NCBI RefSeq assembly: GCF_004337985.1
Contig: NC_043741.1
Coordinates: 7,767,658-7,831,657 of the forward strand
Direction: 5' to 3'
Origin: Pyricularia pennisetigena
Lineage: Eukaryota > Ascomycota > Sordariomycetes > Magnaporthales > Pyriculariaceae
Length of the DNA: 64,000 bases
Made by a program: the position numbers and the translations under genes. A model generated the notes under the pieces. That model was not told the DNA's origin. It saw nothing but the letters and a program-made list of their open reading frames with translations, and searched no databases. Shown in pieces: positions 1 through 12,235 of this stretch (position 1 is its first letter; each line of letters starts with the position of its first letter).

Positions 1-356
1 GCGAAACATTGCGGGCCAAGCCGGTCCTTTTCGTAGCTATTGGTAAAGACCTTGTGCTCATCGTCAAAGACTGCCTTGAGGAAGTCATATTGAATGTCCT
101 CACGCCACAGCGGCTCGCCATCGTTCTTTTTCAAATGCCGAATTTTGCCGGCCTGGGCTGCAGAATGTGTAGAGTCGACCTTTCCAGAGCCGCGACCTTT
201 GCGCTTTTCAGCGGGTTGAGGCGTCGATTCTGCCATCCTCGTGTCTTCGTCCTCGGTTGCGTGCGCGAAGGACTTGTTGTTGTCACCGTGTCCAGGCGAG
301 CTTGGGGGCTCGGCGTCGTTGTCGGACATGGCGGCGGGAGAACTGGGAGATGCCAT
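1..356 (-). CDS. INO80 chromatin-remodelling complex subunit Ies1-like (partial, 5' end only)
   Basis: The minus strand is open from an ATG at 356-354 to the window edge, giving 118 N-terminal residues; the rest of the gene lies outside the window. The first 75 or so residues are low-complexity (Ser, Pro, Asp, Glu, Lys). A conserved-looking segment follows, containing WREDIQYDFLKAVFDDE and then VFTNSYEKDRLGPQCF. This matches my recollection of the N-terminal conserved block of fungal Ies1 (Ino eighty subunit 1), a nuclear subunit of the INO80 ATP-dependent nucleosome remodeller. The overlapping plus-strand frame is low-complexity and looks like a shadow. The identification rests on one short motif and the C-terminal part cannot be checked here. 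Confidence 0.65.
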   Translation of the reverse strand, partial: MASPSSPAAMSDNDAEPPSSPGHGDNNKSFAHATEDEDTRMAESTPQPAEKRKGRGSGKVDSTHSAAQAGKIRHLKKNDGEPLWREDIQYDFLKAVFDDEHKVFTNSYEKDRLGPQCF

Positions 357-1682
357 GATAAAAAGGAGGGGTGCAGGAGCGAAGAAAAAAAGTGATCAAA
401 CCTTGATTGGGCAGTAAATCAAGACAAACGGACGAAGGTTAGGGGCTAGATGGGACGGATGGTGCGACGGCGAATGACGACAAGCACCGGGCCCAGAAGC
501 TGCAAGCCAACACTCAAATCCGTGAGCGCGACGATACGTGTATCATCTCGAAATGCACAATCACGACCGGGCGAATAAATTAATGTTTGGGGGCTTGTCG
601 ATCAAAATCACTCGACGATTGATGACAATTATTATGCTTTGTTCGTTGATGAAAGATTTGTGCTCGACAGAGATTTGACTGTTAATTTTGGTTGGCAAAA
701 GCGAAAGCAAAGCTGGCTGTGATCGGGTACGAAAACTTTACCCGGTATGCCAGGTTGGTGTGGTGGTCGTGCGAGGACGCGACGGCCTGTGGGAGCGGGA
801 GCACTACCCCATCGCGTTGAATTGAGTGAAACAATTTCTGGGCGTCAGTCAACGACGCTACCGCATTACGAGACCTTGTGATGGGAAAGCTCCCGAGACC
901 CGAACAGCAGGGACAAGACGCGATCAGCTGACGTAACATGACAGTGGCCAATAGGAAGTCTGTGTTGCAGCTGCTTCCTCTCGCGCAAGGGTGAGCTTCT
1001 GACTCGATTTGCGATTTGCCTGCATTACATTACATACAGTATACCCAAATTTCTAGGACCAACACGCCGGCCGTACACATTGCCCGCTAGGCTTGCTAGG
1101 GTAGTAGTGAAGTTGGATTTGTTTTATTTCACCATCGTAGATTTACGCGAACAGTCTCGTGCTACTTGAAGTCTATTTTTTTTTTTATTCCCAGTCTTCA
1201 GCGCTCTATGGCAGCGACAAACTGGCGAGCATTCGGCTCCCAAGCACAATGCCGGCCGATGGCAGCTAGGAATGGTGTCCTGTCTCTGCCAACGCCGAAC
1301 TCGACGATTATATATAACTTGCCAAAAAAAGGCCCAAGATGAGGTATATGTTGATGGCTATGTAGCTCTCTGTTGATGAACCTAGATGGCCCAATGTTTT
1401 GGAACGTCACGGGTGGATTAGCTGTGATGCCCCACCATAGCGCCTATTGTGCAAGCAATCTATCGGTATTGCGGCGGGGTTTCTGAGGGGGTCATCGTAT
1501 CAATCCTCGAATACAGCATATTTGGTTCGCAATTTGTTTGAATGCACCCAGTCATGAACAAAAGATAAGGAGTTAAGATATTATCGACGTTTACAGAATA
1601 TACTTCCTTCGCAGCTATTCATATATTTGGTCTGAGACAGCGATTTCACATCATACACTCCAAAACTCAGATAGCTATCATT
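357..1682. other. Intergenic, divergent promoter region
   Basis: This spacer lies between the divergently transcribed Ies1-like gene and the 2OG oxygenase. It contains only short unconvincing open frames, a T-run near 1176 and AT-rich stretches. I see no RNA gene or mobile element. Confidence 0.6.
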
Positions 1683-2929
1683 ATGGCGACCGCCGCCAAA
1701 ATACCCGTCATCGACCTGGCGTCCAAAGACGAAGCGCAGGTTGCAAAGGATCTGGTCGATGCGGCTGTTGAGCATGGCTTTGTGTATATCAAGAACCAAG
1801 GCAAAGACATTCCAGTGGATGCAATAGACGGTGCCTTTGACCTGGTGAGTTTCTTTTGCTTACCCATAGCTGACCACAATACTGAGTCTCTAGCAGGCAA
1901 GGAAGCTGTTTGCGTCACCAATGGAGGAAAAGACATCATGTCCCATTCAAAAAGACAACCGCGGATACTCGGGCATGCATGTCGAAACTTTGGATCCTGC
2001 AAACCAAAGGGTCGGCGATTTTAAAGAGTATGTTGGTATTTTGCCGGCTCTTGGCAGACAAACCCCAGACTTCAAGATCCGTACGAGCAGCTTTTTCTAC
2101 TGAATCAGGAAATTGCTCTCATTGGGCCTCACCCACGCTCACTCATTAACCTCTTACTTATAGGGCGTTCAATTTTGGCGAGTGCAAAGACGGCAAGCCT
2201 CAGCAACCGCTCCCGCCAGCGCTCACCCCGCACGCTGATCAAATCGGCGCCTTCTTCGACCACTGCTACCGGCTAGCCCTGAAGCTCAACACGCTCCTCG
2301 GCATCGGTCTCGCGACCGACCCCCCGAGCTTCTTCCGCGACGCGCACCTCCGCGAACGTGGGCCCTCAGGAAGCATCCTGCGCATGCTGCACTACCCACC
2401 GCTCGGCGATGCCGCGGGCGCCTCGGCTGACGACGTGCGGGCCGGCGCACACTCGGACTACGGCAGCCTGACGCTGCTGTTCCGCCTGCGCGGTCAGGCC
2501 GGGCTCGAGATCCTAACGCCCGAGGGGAGCTGGGCGCCCGTGCCCGTCACGCCGCCGAGGACCGAGGACGACCCATCCCCGCCGATCCTGGTCAACATTG
2601 GCGACCTCCTCAGCTACTGGACGGCGGGCCTTCTGCGGTCAACGGTGCATCGCGTCGTGTTCCCGGTCGCCGGCGGGATGGAGGGTGAGACGGCGGTTGA
2701 CCCGAGGTACAGCATGGCATTCTTCTGCCACCCGGTCGGGAACGCAGCGCTGGAGCCGGTGCCGAGCGAGAGGGTACGGGCCGAAGGTCTAAAGGCTGCC
2801 GCTAGGGAGGGAAATCCATATGCGCTCAAGAGAGATGAGGTCTTGACAGCAGACGAGCACCTGCAAATGAGACTGCGGGCGAGCTATGCAGGGCTATATG
2901 GCGGTGACGGTAAGGAAGGATGCTCGTGA
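1683..2929 (+). CDS. 2-oxoglutarate/Fe(II)-dependent dioxygenase, isopenicillin-N-synthase-like
   Basis: Exons 1683-1844, 1897-2027 and 2164-2929 join to 352 codons plus stop. Donors are GTGAGT and GTATGT. The first acceptor could also be the TAG three bases upstream, which would add one Gln. The N-terminal DIOX_N region begins IPVIDLAS and contains HGFVYIKNQG. The C-terminal double-stranded beta-helix domain carries the Fe(II) ligands His194 and Asp196 (AHSDYGSLTLL) and His260 (STVHRVV), followed by an RYSMAFF strand whose Arg-x-Ser would bind 2-oxoglutarate. All catalytic residues are present. The family hydroxylates, desaturates or cyclises small molecules in the cytosol; the substrate cannot be told. 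The enzyme stands alone next to a drug-efflux transporter rather than in a recognisable biosynthetic cluster. Confidence 0.9.
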
Positions 2930-4872
2930 TTCAGCTAACGATATAAAAGGCCGTTTGTGTTGGCAATGTATTCGTAGCTGCAAGGAGCAACCTTGCATGC
3001 TGTATTACCTACACTTCTCCTCCGTGATCCCGTGCTGCGACTTAGGGAGCAATAACAGCTTCCAAGCCGCCTAGACCGCTAAGAAGTTAAGAAAGTGCCT
3101 GCTGTACCTCGCGGGAATGAGAGACCTAAAAACCGGTTATCTCCGCGACCGCGTGTACAATGACTGGGAGGTTGCAAGGTCAATGCGGAAGAGTGGGCAA
3201 AATCCTGCCGCCCATGTGTCGATAATCTCGGCCGAGATTTAGGTTGTTTTTAGTAGAGTACTATACGAGGGAGTTTGGACTGCAAGCGCATGGCTACCTT
3301 GCTTTCAGTGAAAAATCGACCGAACGAGACCTTATACCCGGTACATAGTCAATTACAAGAATGCGTGGCCCTAGAAGTTAGGGACCAGATGAGGTACACA
3401 CTACTCCAGTCTTAAGGCCAGTAAAATCCCGATTACAGGGTTCAGCCTGCAAGGAAATACGAAGATATGAATCGGGAGCATTCACCTTGGCTACTACGTG
3501 CAGCGACACCGGTCTATTATTGTAATTGTACTGTAAACTTAAATTCCACGCCTATTTTTGAGCTTAGATACATTAGTTGACAGATCACCTCTTCGCAGGG
3601 AAACGGTTTTGAATATTTTAGGTAGCATCATTACGCAGTCATCGCAACGGTCTTTTTTTTTTATCGGCAATTGCAACCTGAGCTGATTGGCGTATTCGAT
3701 ACCAAAGCGACTAAGACCACCCGCTAGTCTGGACTTGTACTACCGCAAACAACACATCAACTGCGGGCTACTATTCCCCATATAATGTAATTCGTCATTA
3801 TGTTTTGGACTTTTGGATTGTGGGTTGTATCACAGTAAGAAAAGCAACCATCAACTAACTAACTGCACCTACGGACAGACGACCGGACATGATGTACCGA
3901 GGCCGTAGCCAAGCCCGTACCTTGCCCATTCCGATAGATAAAGCAATCGTTACCGTTCATTTTGTTTGAGTCACAAATAAGCAGGGCTTTAGACACAAAA
4001 AGAGACAACAAAAATCCAGCCGCTTCATCAATTTGTCATCTCGGCCTTCTGTAAAGCGCGAGCGCAAAACCTGAAAGAGGCAGGATCAAGGCAAGGGATG
4101 ATGAATGACCCGCTATTATTGCTTGCTTACCTCTACTGCGACCATGCTCCTTCCCTGCTCTCCCCATACCCGGATGTCTTGCCGCCATTCGCGAATGCAT
4201 CCCCTTGAGCCCTTTCTGTTTGCCCCGGCTTCTTGGCTCTCGATCAAACCCAAAAAGATTGCAAATCTAAATCCCACAATGACTCTTGGTTTGCTTACAC
4301 ACCCCAGAGGGACGCGAATGCTTTCAAGACATGGAAACCCGCAACCACTTTTGATACAAACATATATACATGCATAATATATACAGTAATTGATCAACCG
4401 GTGAATGTATGGATGACTGCCTTCTTCGTCGAGTCACCCTGCTGACGTGCACCAATCAGCTCAATGGGTTTCCTTTTCACGACACGCAAGCCATCCATCA
4501 GCCTACGGTACCGTAGAAGAGGATCCAGCAGGTACGGGGGTACTGCACGCCCGAGCCGACCCGACCCATTTTGGTAACAACCCCGTGTTATGTCCGTCCC
4601 CTTTTGCCCCCTTTCGAAGTTACAGTGTGGTTGAGACATTGTTAAATACGGTATACGACAGTACTGCAGTACTTGTTGCTCAGTGCTGACGCCGCTGAGA
4701 ATAAAAGTACCCACTAAACTGCCGGGCTTACCATGTATGGTAACTGATCCTTTCTGAAGTCTGGTCCGGCCCTTGGTTTGCACATAAGGTTGCCTCTCCT
4801 TCTCCACCGTCATACAATCTTCTTCTTGTCCGTCACGCAAGACGCACCATAGCAGCGAACAAAAAAACAGCC
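2930..4872. other. Intergenic, AT-richer spacer
   Basis: There are 1.9 kb between the oxygenase and the ABC transporter. Open frames are short and show no domain signature. The last 100 bases before 4873 are pyrimidine-rich and probably belong to the transporter 5' leader. No repeat family or RNA gene was recognised. Confidence 0.55.
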
Positions 4873-7800
4873 ATGACAGGTCCACCACCAAAATATGGAC
4901 CGGGATCCAGGAGGACTACCTCCAGTGATCCTAATACTAGGAACCAGACGCAAGATGATCAGGAGGGGATAGTTTCGGACGCTACAATGAGCCGGGAAGC
5001 CGACTTCATTCGGCCTTTCGCTCAAAGTCCCGTCCCAGAATCCAGCGCCGACCTAGATGACGCTACCTCATCCGACGAGGAAAAGGACCGGCGCCAATCT
5101 TCAATAGAATCCCTTTCACTGCCTGCAACTGTAACAACAAACAGCTTGCACCGCACAAAAAGCACAGCCACCGACGTATCCGCCACCTACTCGACGCACC
5201 TACGCGCGCTCCAGCAAGAATGGACCGCTCGGCCGTGGTACCGTAAACTTAATCCGTTGCGCTGGGGTGGCATACCCCCGCTGCCGGACGAGCGTAGACC
5301 GTGCCCAGAGGCCGACGCCGGCTTCCTGAGCAAACTGCTTTTCTCATGGCAGGGCCCGCTCATGAAGACGGGCTACCGCCGCAGCCTACAGCTGACCGAC
5401 ATCTGGGCTGTGAACCCTCAACGTGCCGTCGAGCCCATGTCGGATCGCGTGCGGGCCTCTTTCAAGAAGCGCGTCGCCGCCGGCCAGAAGTTCCCGCTCG
5501 CCCTCGCTATTCACGAGGCATTCTTCCGCGAGTTTTGGCTGGGTGGCTTCTGCTCGCTGATATCGACGTTGATGCAGGTCCTGTCGCCCTTCATGCTGCG
5601 CTTTCTGATCCAGTTCGCAACGGATGCTTACAACGCCGCCAATGAAGGGACGCCAGCTCCGCCAGTGGGCACGGGAGCTGGGCTCATCGTCGGAGTGGTC
5701 TTGATGCAGGTCGCACAAAGCTTGGCTATGAACCACTTTATATACCATGGCATGATATGTGGCGGGCAGTCCAGGGCAAGCCTAATTCAGTTGGTGTATG
5801 AGAAAAGTATGGTCCTGTCCGGCAGGGCCAAGGCGGGCGGGACCAAAGACGACAACGAGACCAAGGACAACAAGGAAACGGAGGATAAGAAAAATAAGAA
5901 GAAGAAGGGAGGCAAGGGCGGCGTCAATCCCGAGGGCCAGGGCGCAGGCTGGGCAAATGGCCGGATTGTTAACCTGATGAGTGTGGACACGTACCGCGTC
6001 GACCAGGCGTTTGGTCTATTCCACGTCATTTGGACGGCCCCGCTCGCGTGTGTGATCACATTGATCGTACTGCTCATCAACATCACGTACTCTGCCCTTG
6101 CCGGTTTCGCACTCTTGGTCATTGGTGTCCCGATCCTGACGCGGGCCATCAAGTCTTTGTTCATACGGCGGAAGGGCATCAACCGAATCACGGATCAGCG
6201 TGTTTCGCTGACTCAAGAGATTCTGCAGTCGGTACGGTTCGTCAAGTACTTTGGCTGGGAGAGCAGCTTCATTGCACGGCTTCACGAGCTCCGCGCTCGC
6301 GAGATATCGGCCATCCAGATGCTCCTGTCCATCCGCAACGCCATCCTGGCCGTCAGTCTGTCGCTGCCCATTTTTGCGTCCATGCTGTCTTTTATCACAT
6401 ATTCGCTCTCGGGCCACAACCTAAACCCAGCCCAGATCTTCTCAAGTTTGGCGCTCTTCAACGGCCTGCGGATGCCACTTAACCTGCTACCTCTTGTCAT
6501 TGGGCAGATCACGGATGGGTGGTCCTCGCTCAAGCGGATCGAGGAGTTTCTGCTGGCCGAGGAGCAGAATGAGGATGTGGTGAAGAGGATGGACGGCGAG
6601 AATGCCATCGAGATGCACGGAGCCTCCTTCACGTGGGAGAAGACTCCTGTGCAGGAGAAGGACGGCGAGAAGGACAAGAAGACTGCTAATGCCGCTGGAA
6701 AGGAGAAGCCTGGACCGGAGAACGGCGAGGGCACAACCGACAGCCCGCTCGCAAAAACGGAGCGGGAGCCGTTCCACCTCGAGGAGCTCAACCTTGCCAT
6801 TGGACGCAGAGAGCTCATCGCTGTCATTGGAAGCGTGGGCAGTGGCAAGTCATCCCTGCTGGCCGCGCTGGCCGGAGACATGCGTAAAACGGCGGGAGAG
6901 GTTGTTTTGGGAGCTTCGAGGGCTTTTTGTCCCCAGTATTCATGGATCCAAAACACGACCGTCCGAGACAACATTCTGTTTGGCAAGGAGATGGACGAGC
7001 CCTGGTATAGGGAGGTCATCAAAGCGTATGTCGGACCTGGAAACCCCCGGAATCCAGAACTTCTGTCAGGTGAAAGAGTATTGCTTGCTAACAAAATGGT
7101 GACGGTAGATGTGCTCTTCAACCGGACTTGGACATGCTCCCCAACGGTGATCTGACCGAGATTGGCGAACGCGGCATCACCATCTCGGGAGGACAGAAAC
7201 AAAGGCTGAACATTGCGCGTGCAATCTATTTCGATGCCAACATGGTTCTCATGGACGATCCACTGAGTGCCGTCGACGCTCATGTTGGGCGCCACATATT
7301 TGACAACGCAATCCTAGGTTTGCTAGGTGAAAAGTGCCGAATTTTAGCGACACATCAACTATGGGTCCTCAACCGCTGCGACCGCATAGTATGGATGGAG
7401 GCTGGCAAGATCCAAGCCGTCGGCACCTTTGATGATCTTGTACACAACCATGAAGGGTTCAAGCAGCTCATGGAAACCCATGCGCTCGAGGAGAAGAAGG
7501 ATGAAAAGAAGGCCGACGACGAAAGCGTTGGGGATGGTGAAGACACCAAGGACACAAAGGAGAAGCAGCCTGGTGACAATATCAAGTTGAAGAAGGGCAA
7601 GTCCCTGATGCAGACCGAGGAGCAGGCCGTCGCTAGCGTGCCGTGGTCAGTCTACGACGACTACATCCGGGCTTCTGGCAGCATCCTAAACGCGCCCCTG
7701 ACAATAGTCCTGCTCATCGTAGCTCAGGGTGCCAATATCGCCACGGCCTTGTGGCTGTCGTACTGGACGTCGGACCGCTTCTCGCTGCCCACGCCGGTTT

Positions 7801-9464
7801 ACATTGGCATCTACGCCGGGCTGGCCGTCGCTCAGGTGGTGCTGCTATTTGGATTCATGGTCGCCCTTTCAGTGTTGGGGACGAGGGCATCGAGGTCCAT
7901 GTTGCACCAGGCAGTGACGAGGGTGCTGCGCGCGCCCATGTCCTTCTTCGACACGACGCCCCTGGGCCGCATCACGAACCGATTTTCCCGCGACGTCGAC
8001 GTCATGGACAACAACTTGGCCGACGCCATGCGCATGTACTTTTTCTCCGTTTCGGGAATATTGTCCACGTTTGCACTCATCATTGCCTTCTTCTACTACT
8101 TTGCCGCCGCGCTCGTGCCCCTATTTTTCGTCTTTTTAGCTTCCACAGCCTACTACCGCGCTTCTGCTCGCGAGGTCAAGCGGTTCGAATCGACGCTCCG
8201 GTCCAACGTGTTTGCAAAGTTCGGCGAGGGTCTCAGCGGCGTGGCTTGCATTCGAGCCTACGGACTCCAGGACCGCTTCGCTGCCGATCTCAGGGTCGCC
8301 ATCGACGATATGAACTCGGCCTACTACCTGACATTTTCGAACCAGAGGTGGTTGTCCATCCGTCTCGACGCCATCGGCAACGCGCTCGTCCTGACGACGG
8401 GCGTGCTGGTGGTCACTAACCGCTTCGACGTGCCACCGTCCATCGGCGGGCTCGTGCTCAGTTACATCCTCGCCATTGTACAGATGATCCAGTTCACCGT
8501 CCGGCAGCTGGCCGAGGTGGAGAACGGCATGAACGCCGTCGAGCGGCTGCGGTACTACGGCCGGGAGCTCGAGTCGGAGGCGCCGCTCAAGACCATCGAA
8601 GTAGCGCCCTCGTGGCCCGAAAAGGGCGAGATCATCTTTGAGAACGTCGAGATGCGGTACAGGCCCGGCCTCCCGCTGGTCCTGCGCGGTCTGGACATGA
8701 AGGTTCGCGGTGGCGAGAGGATTGGTATCGTGGGCAGGACGGGCGCCGGCAAGAGCAGCATCATGAGCGCCCTGTTCCGACTGGTCGAGCTGTCCGGCGG
8801 CAAGATCACCATCGACGGCCTGGACATTGCCACGATCGGCCTGGGTGATCTCCGGTCCAGGCTGGCCATCATTCCACAGGACCCCACCCTGTTCAAGGGC
8901 ACGGTGCGCAGCAACCTGGACCCATTCGGCGAGCACACGGACCTCGAGCTCTGGGGTGCGCTGAGGCAGGCGGATTTAGTCGGGCCCGAGACGGGCAGCG
9001 GGACCGACACGTCGACGGCCATCCAAGAAAAGGAGGCCGGCGGCGGTGGCGGGCGTATCCAGCTCGACTCGGTGGTGGAGGAAGACGGGCTCAACTTCTC
9101 GCTCGGGCAGCGGCAGCTGATGGCGCTGGCGCGGGCGCTGGTCAGGGCCTCGCAGATCATCATCTGCGACGAGGCGACCTCGAGCGTCGACATGGAGACG
9201 GACGCCAAGATCCAGGCCACCATGGCGGTCGGGTTCCGGGGCAAGACGCTGCTATGCATCGCGCACCGGCTGCGGACCATTGTCGGCTACGACCGCATCT
9301 GCGTCATGGACCAGGGCCGGATCGCCGAGCTGGGCGAGCCCGCGGAGCTGTTCAGGATGGAGGGCGGCATCTTCAGGGGCATGTGCGAGCGGAGCGGCAT
9401 AGGCGAGAGGGACATATTGGCTGCGAGGGAGGGGTTGGGCGTCGCTGGTGGTGCTGACGAATGA
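4873..9464 (+). CDS. YOR1: ABCC-type multidrug/oligomycin resistance transporter, YOR1-like
   Basis: Two exons, 4873-7025 and 7109-9464, give 1502 residues. The intron has a GTATGT donor, a GCTAAC branch and a TAG acceptor, and splicing restores the frame through the first nucleotide-binding domain. The order is: acidic/Ser-rich N-terminus, TMD1, NBD1, TMD2, NBD2. NBD1 has Walker A GSVGSGKSS (from about residue 653), signature ISGGQKQR (about 743) and Walker B VLMDDPLSAVD (about 764). NBD2 has Walker A GRTGAGKSS (about 1260), a variant signature FSLGQRQL and Walker B IIICDEATSSVD. This matches full-length ABCC proteins of the yeast Yor1 group, which export organic anions and drugs at the plasma membrane. 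Three charged Lys/Glu-rich insertions (residues about 320-350, 590-625 and the NBD1-TMD2 linker) look lineage-specific. The YOR1 assignment is by motif similarity, not phylogeny. Confidence 0.93.
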
Positions 9465-9974
9465 TGACCATGATGACCAAGTAAATATAATTTTAGTCAT
9501 GTATAGACATATCAAGTAATACCTAAAAAAAAAATCGGAAGTTGGCCGACGGTAGAAGGGATGGGTGCAATAAACCGTGTCTCGCGAGTCTTGACTCTCA
9601 AGTTTGTGTTTTATGAACCAGGGATGAGGTGATGTCTTAACACACAGGCAGGGAACAAAAAGCAGGACTGCAAGCAGAAACATGAGAAGAACGGTGCTGT
9701 CGAAACGGAGATTCGGATCTCTCAAGACTCCAGAAAAACGAACTCTCGCTTACAGGGATCAGGGTCCCGGCCATTGCGGAACTAAGTCGTCAAAAAGGTA
9801 GTATGTCAGCCAGTCACCTACAATTTCGCATCAAAACAGAGCCGAGTCGCTCGGACGAGCAGATACAAGTCACGCTGCGAGGAGCTCAACAACAGACGAC
9901 GGATGCCCTCGTAAAACCTTCCGATAGATGTGATAAGACCCTTTTTCATTACTTTGTGTTATTTATTTATTTAT

Positions 9975-10012
<38 letters not shown>

Positions 10013-10239
10013 CTAACCTCGTCCCGGCATCCTCATTATTTGGAGAAAAGGAAGAAAAAAGTAAAAAACACCCCGCACGCACCAGAGCAGATCCCCTGCG
10101 CATACTTGATGCCGTAACGATCATTCAGGGCAAATTTTGTTTGGTATACAGACGAAACGAAAATTCAAGATCATTTTTGGCCCACCCCACTACGTTGCCC
10201 TACCGCCCCCCGAAAAATAAAAAAAAAAAAAACAGTCCT
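9465..10239. other. Intergenic between convergent genes
   Basis: This is 3' flanking sequence of the ABC transporter and the Pom34-like gene, which converge here. It contains a T8-A28 run and otherwise nothing supportable. Confidence 0.6.
9974..10009. repeat. T8-A28 homopolymer tract
   Basis: Eight T are followed directly by 28 A, preceded by a short ATTT repeat. It sits between two convergent 3' ends. Its length may be an assembly estimate. Confidence 0.85.
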
Positions 10240-11201
10240 TTACTGCAGCCAGCCGGCAGCACCTGAGCTCCTCCGTCCTTTCTCGTACAGGAATTTGCTG
10301 TTGAGGCCGACCGACGTACGTTTCCCCGACGGGCTTGGGGTGGCAGCTCCCGCGGCCGTCGACTGTCCAAACAAGCTCGACCCACTCGAGGCGCCCTGAC
10401 TCAGCAGCCCGCCAGAAGAGATGCCACCGCTGCCGCTCAGGGACGACCTTCTGCCGTGCATCTTTTGGAAGAGCGGACTGCCGGCGCCGACGGGTGAAAA
10501 GGTCGAGCCGTTTAGCCTCTTGTTGTTGGCGGCGGCTGCGGCGGACGGACTTCCGGAGAGTGGAGAGCCGCTGATGCTCTTGCTGCTGCCGACGGAGCCC
10601 GAGAGCGAAGGCGTGCGCGTGTAGCGCGGAGGTGTGCTGAAGACGGAGCCGGGTGTGGCGGGTGCAGATGAGGGCGGCAGGCCGAGGAGCTTGCGCTGCG
10701 TCGTCGTCAGGGGTATGTCCGAGAGGTCGTCCTTCTTGCGGAAGACTGGGAGGAGGGCGACGAGGATGTTGATGAGCGGAATGAGCTGCAGGCCGAGATT
10801 GGCCCACCATATCAGGGATCTTGTGGATTCGGAAAAGCTGGAACGGGAACTGGGGTTAGTACATGCTTCATTTCCGTCGGCCACGGCATTCGTCCGCCAT
10901 GCCGCGCAAGGCCTTGAAAAGCTGTAAACAACGGGGGATGGGCCACCAACCTCCGTTCGTACTTTTGCACCGTCGCGTTCGTCTTGAAAAGGTGGACGAT
11001 AACCAGCGCCGCGACGTTATACGCGATTATGCGGGCGTTCTTGTCGGTGAAGGTAGTGCGCTTCTGGCGCTTGGTGATCTCGGCCAGGCGCGGATGGGTC
11101 CAGTTGCCAGGGCTATCGACCGCCGGGCTCGGAGTCTGCTTCTTGGGCGTGCCGACCGGCGTCAGGCTGGAAAAGCCTTTGGAGATGGTGGTGGATGACA
11201 T
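10240..11201 (-). CDS. Nuclear pore complex membrane component, Pom34/Npp34-like
   Basis: Minus-strand exons 11201-10951 and 10837-10240 give 282 residues. The intron has a GTTGGT donor and a CTAAC branch; the distal CAG acceptor was preferred because the proximal CCAG, also in frame, lies only three bases past the branch point. Two hydrophobic segments sit at about residues 57-73 and 92-116 with a short loop between them. The remainder is a Ser/Gly/Pro-rich tail starting with the block LTTTQRKLLGLPPSSA. This two-TM plus disordered-tail layout and block are what I know from filamentous-fungal Pom34 nucleoporins, which anchor the pore membrane ring. No enzymatic motif is present. Confidence 0.78.
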
Positions 11202-12235
11202 GGTGTACCGGAATGCTCAGCAGTGGTTGCCTGGCTAAAAGATGGTCGGTCTGGCGGACTGGGAAATAATGTGCGACCGAAAGTCGGGTAAACAGTAAAG
11301 TGTATAATATGCTGCTAATTCTGATGCTGCTGCTGCTGTGGGTTAGTAAATCTCGAGGCTTCCCTCGGACTTTTGCGCTCCTTCCTCCCCCAGGTCGTTG
11401 GCGGTCTTTGTCGCTGGCAAATTGCTGTTGTTTTTGTTTCGCGGGATTGAGATGATGGAGTTTTGGACCGAAAAGTCAACAATGGCAACGGGACCCCTGC
11501 AGGCATTCATGCAAGCACAGACCAGCTAACCCAAGTTGTCCCGAATGTCCCGTCCAGTACAAATGAAGTAAAGTAAGTACCTTTGTACCAGTCCAAATCA
11601 AGCCACAATCGTGAGTGACAAAACTAGTGAAGCTTAGGCAGTCTCAGTTTGATTTCTTCAACAGCAGTCATTTGTTTCGCTCAGCTGTCACTGCCTATCA
11701 GCTGTATAACGTTTCAAGATAAACCGATTCGAAGACTCAAAGTGCTTGCTTGTTTGTTGCTGACTTGGTGTCGAACCTTTCAGGGTCTTGTTTAGTTGCG
11801 TACGTGCTACAGTAGTTGTTGTTGTCCAATCCAGTACCGCTGAATCAGAGTACCTAACCTTGCCCAATCCACCCAGCTAGCTAGCTGCCTAATTACGGAG
11901 ATGCCAAGCCAGCTCCCACTATTCGGCATCCGACCCACATAAGTTTCTACAACCCCACCCATCATCGCTCACCAGTGCTTGCATCATCTTGAAACTTGCC
12001 CGAAGTTTACACCGGATTTCGTGTGGCGGGGACAAACCAAAGCTCCGAACCCGATATTATCCACGTATACATTGCGACGATTCCATCTACTCGCTGCATG
12101 GGAAATTTCATAGTCTTGTCTTTTTCTTCTTCTTCTTTTTGCAAGACCGTATCCGATTTGTGAGCGAAACGATACCTGTTTCCCCACCTCTCAACTTTGG
12201 GAACTGCCGGCTATACCGAGACAAAGTCCGCAAAG
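11202..12235. other. Intergenic, divergent promoter region
   Basis: About 1 kb lies between the divergent Pom34-like and AMP-binding genes. It has CTG-type trinucleotide runs near 11325-11340 and a pyrimidine-rich stretch (12115-12140) near the downstream gene. No gene is supportable. Confidence 0.55.

Noticed and set aside
1..395. 128-codon plus-strand frame at the window start
   Set aside because: The opposite strand encodes the Ies1-like N-terminus with a conserved block. The plus-strand product is low-complexity.
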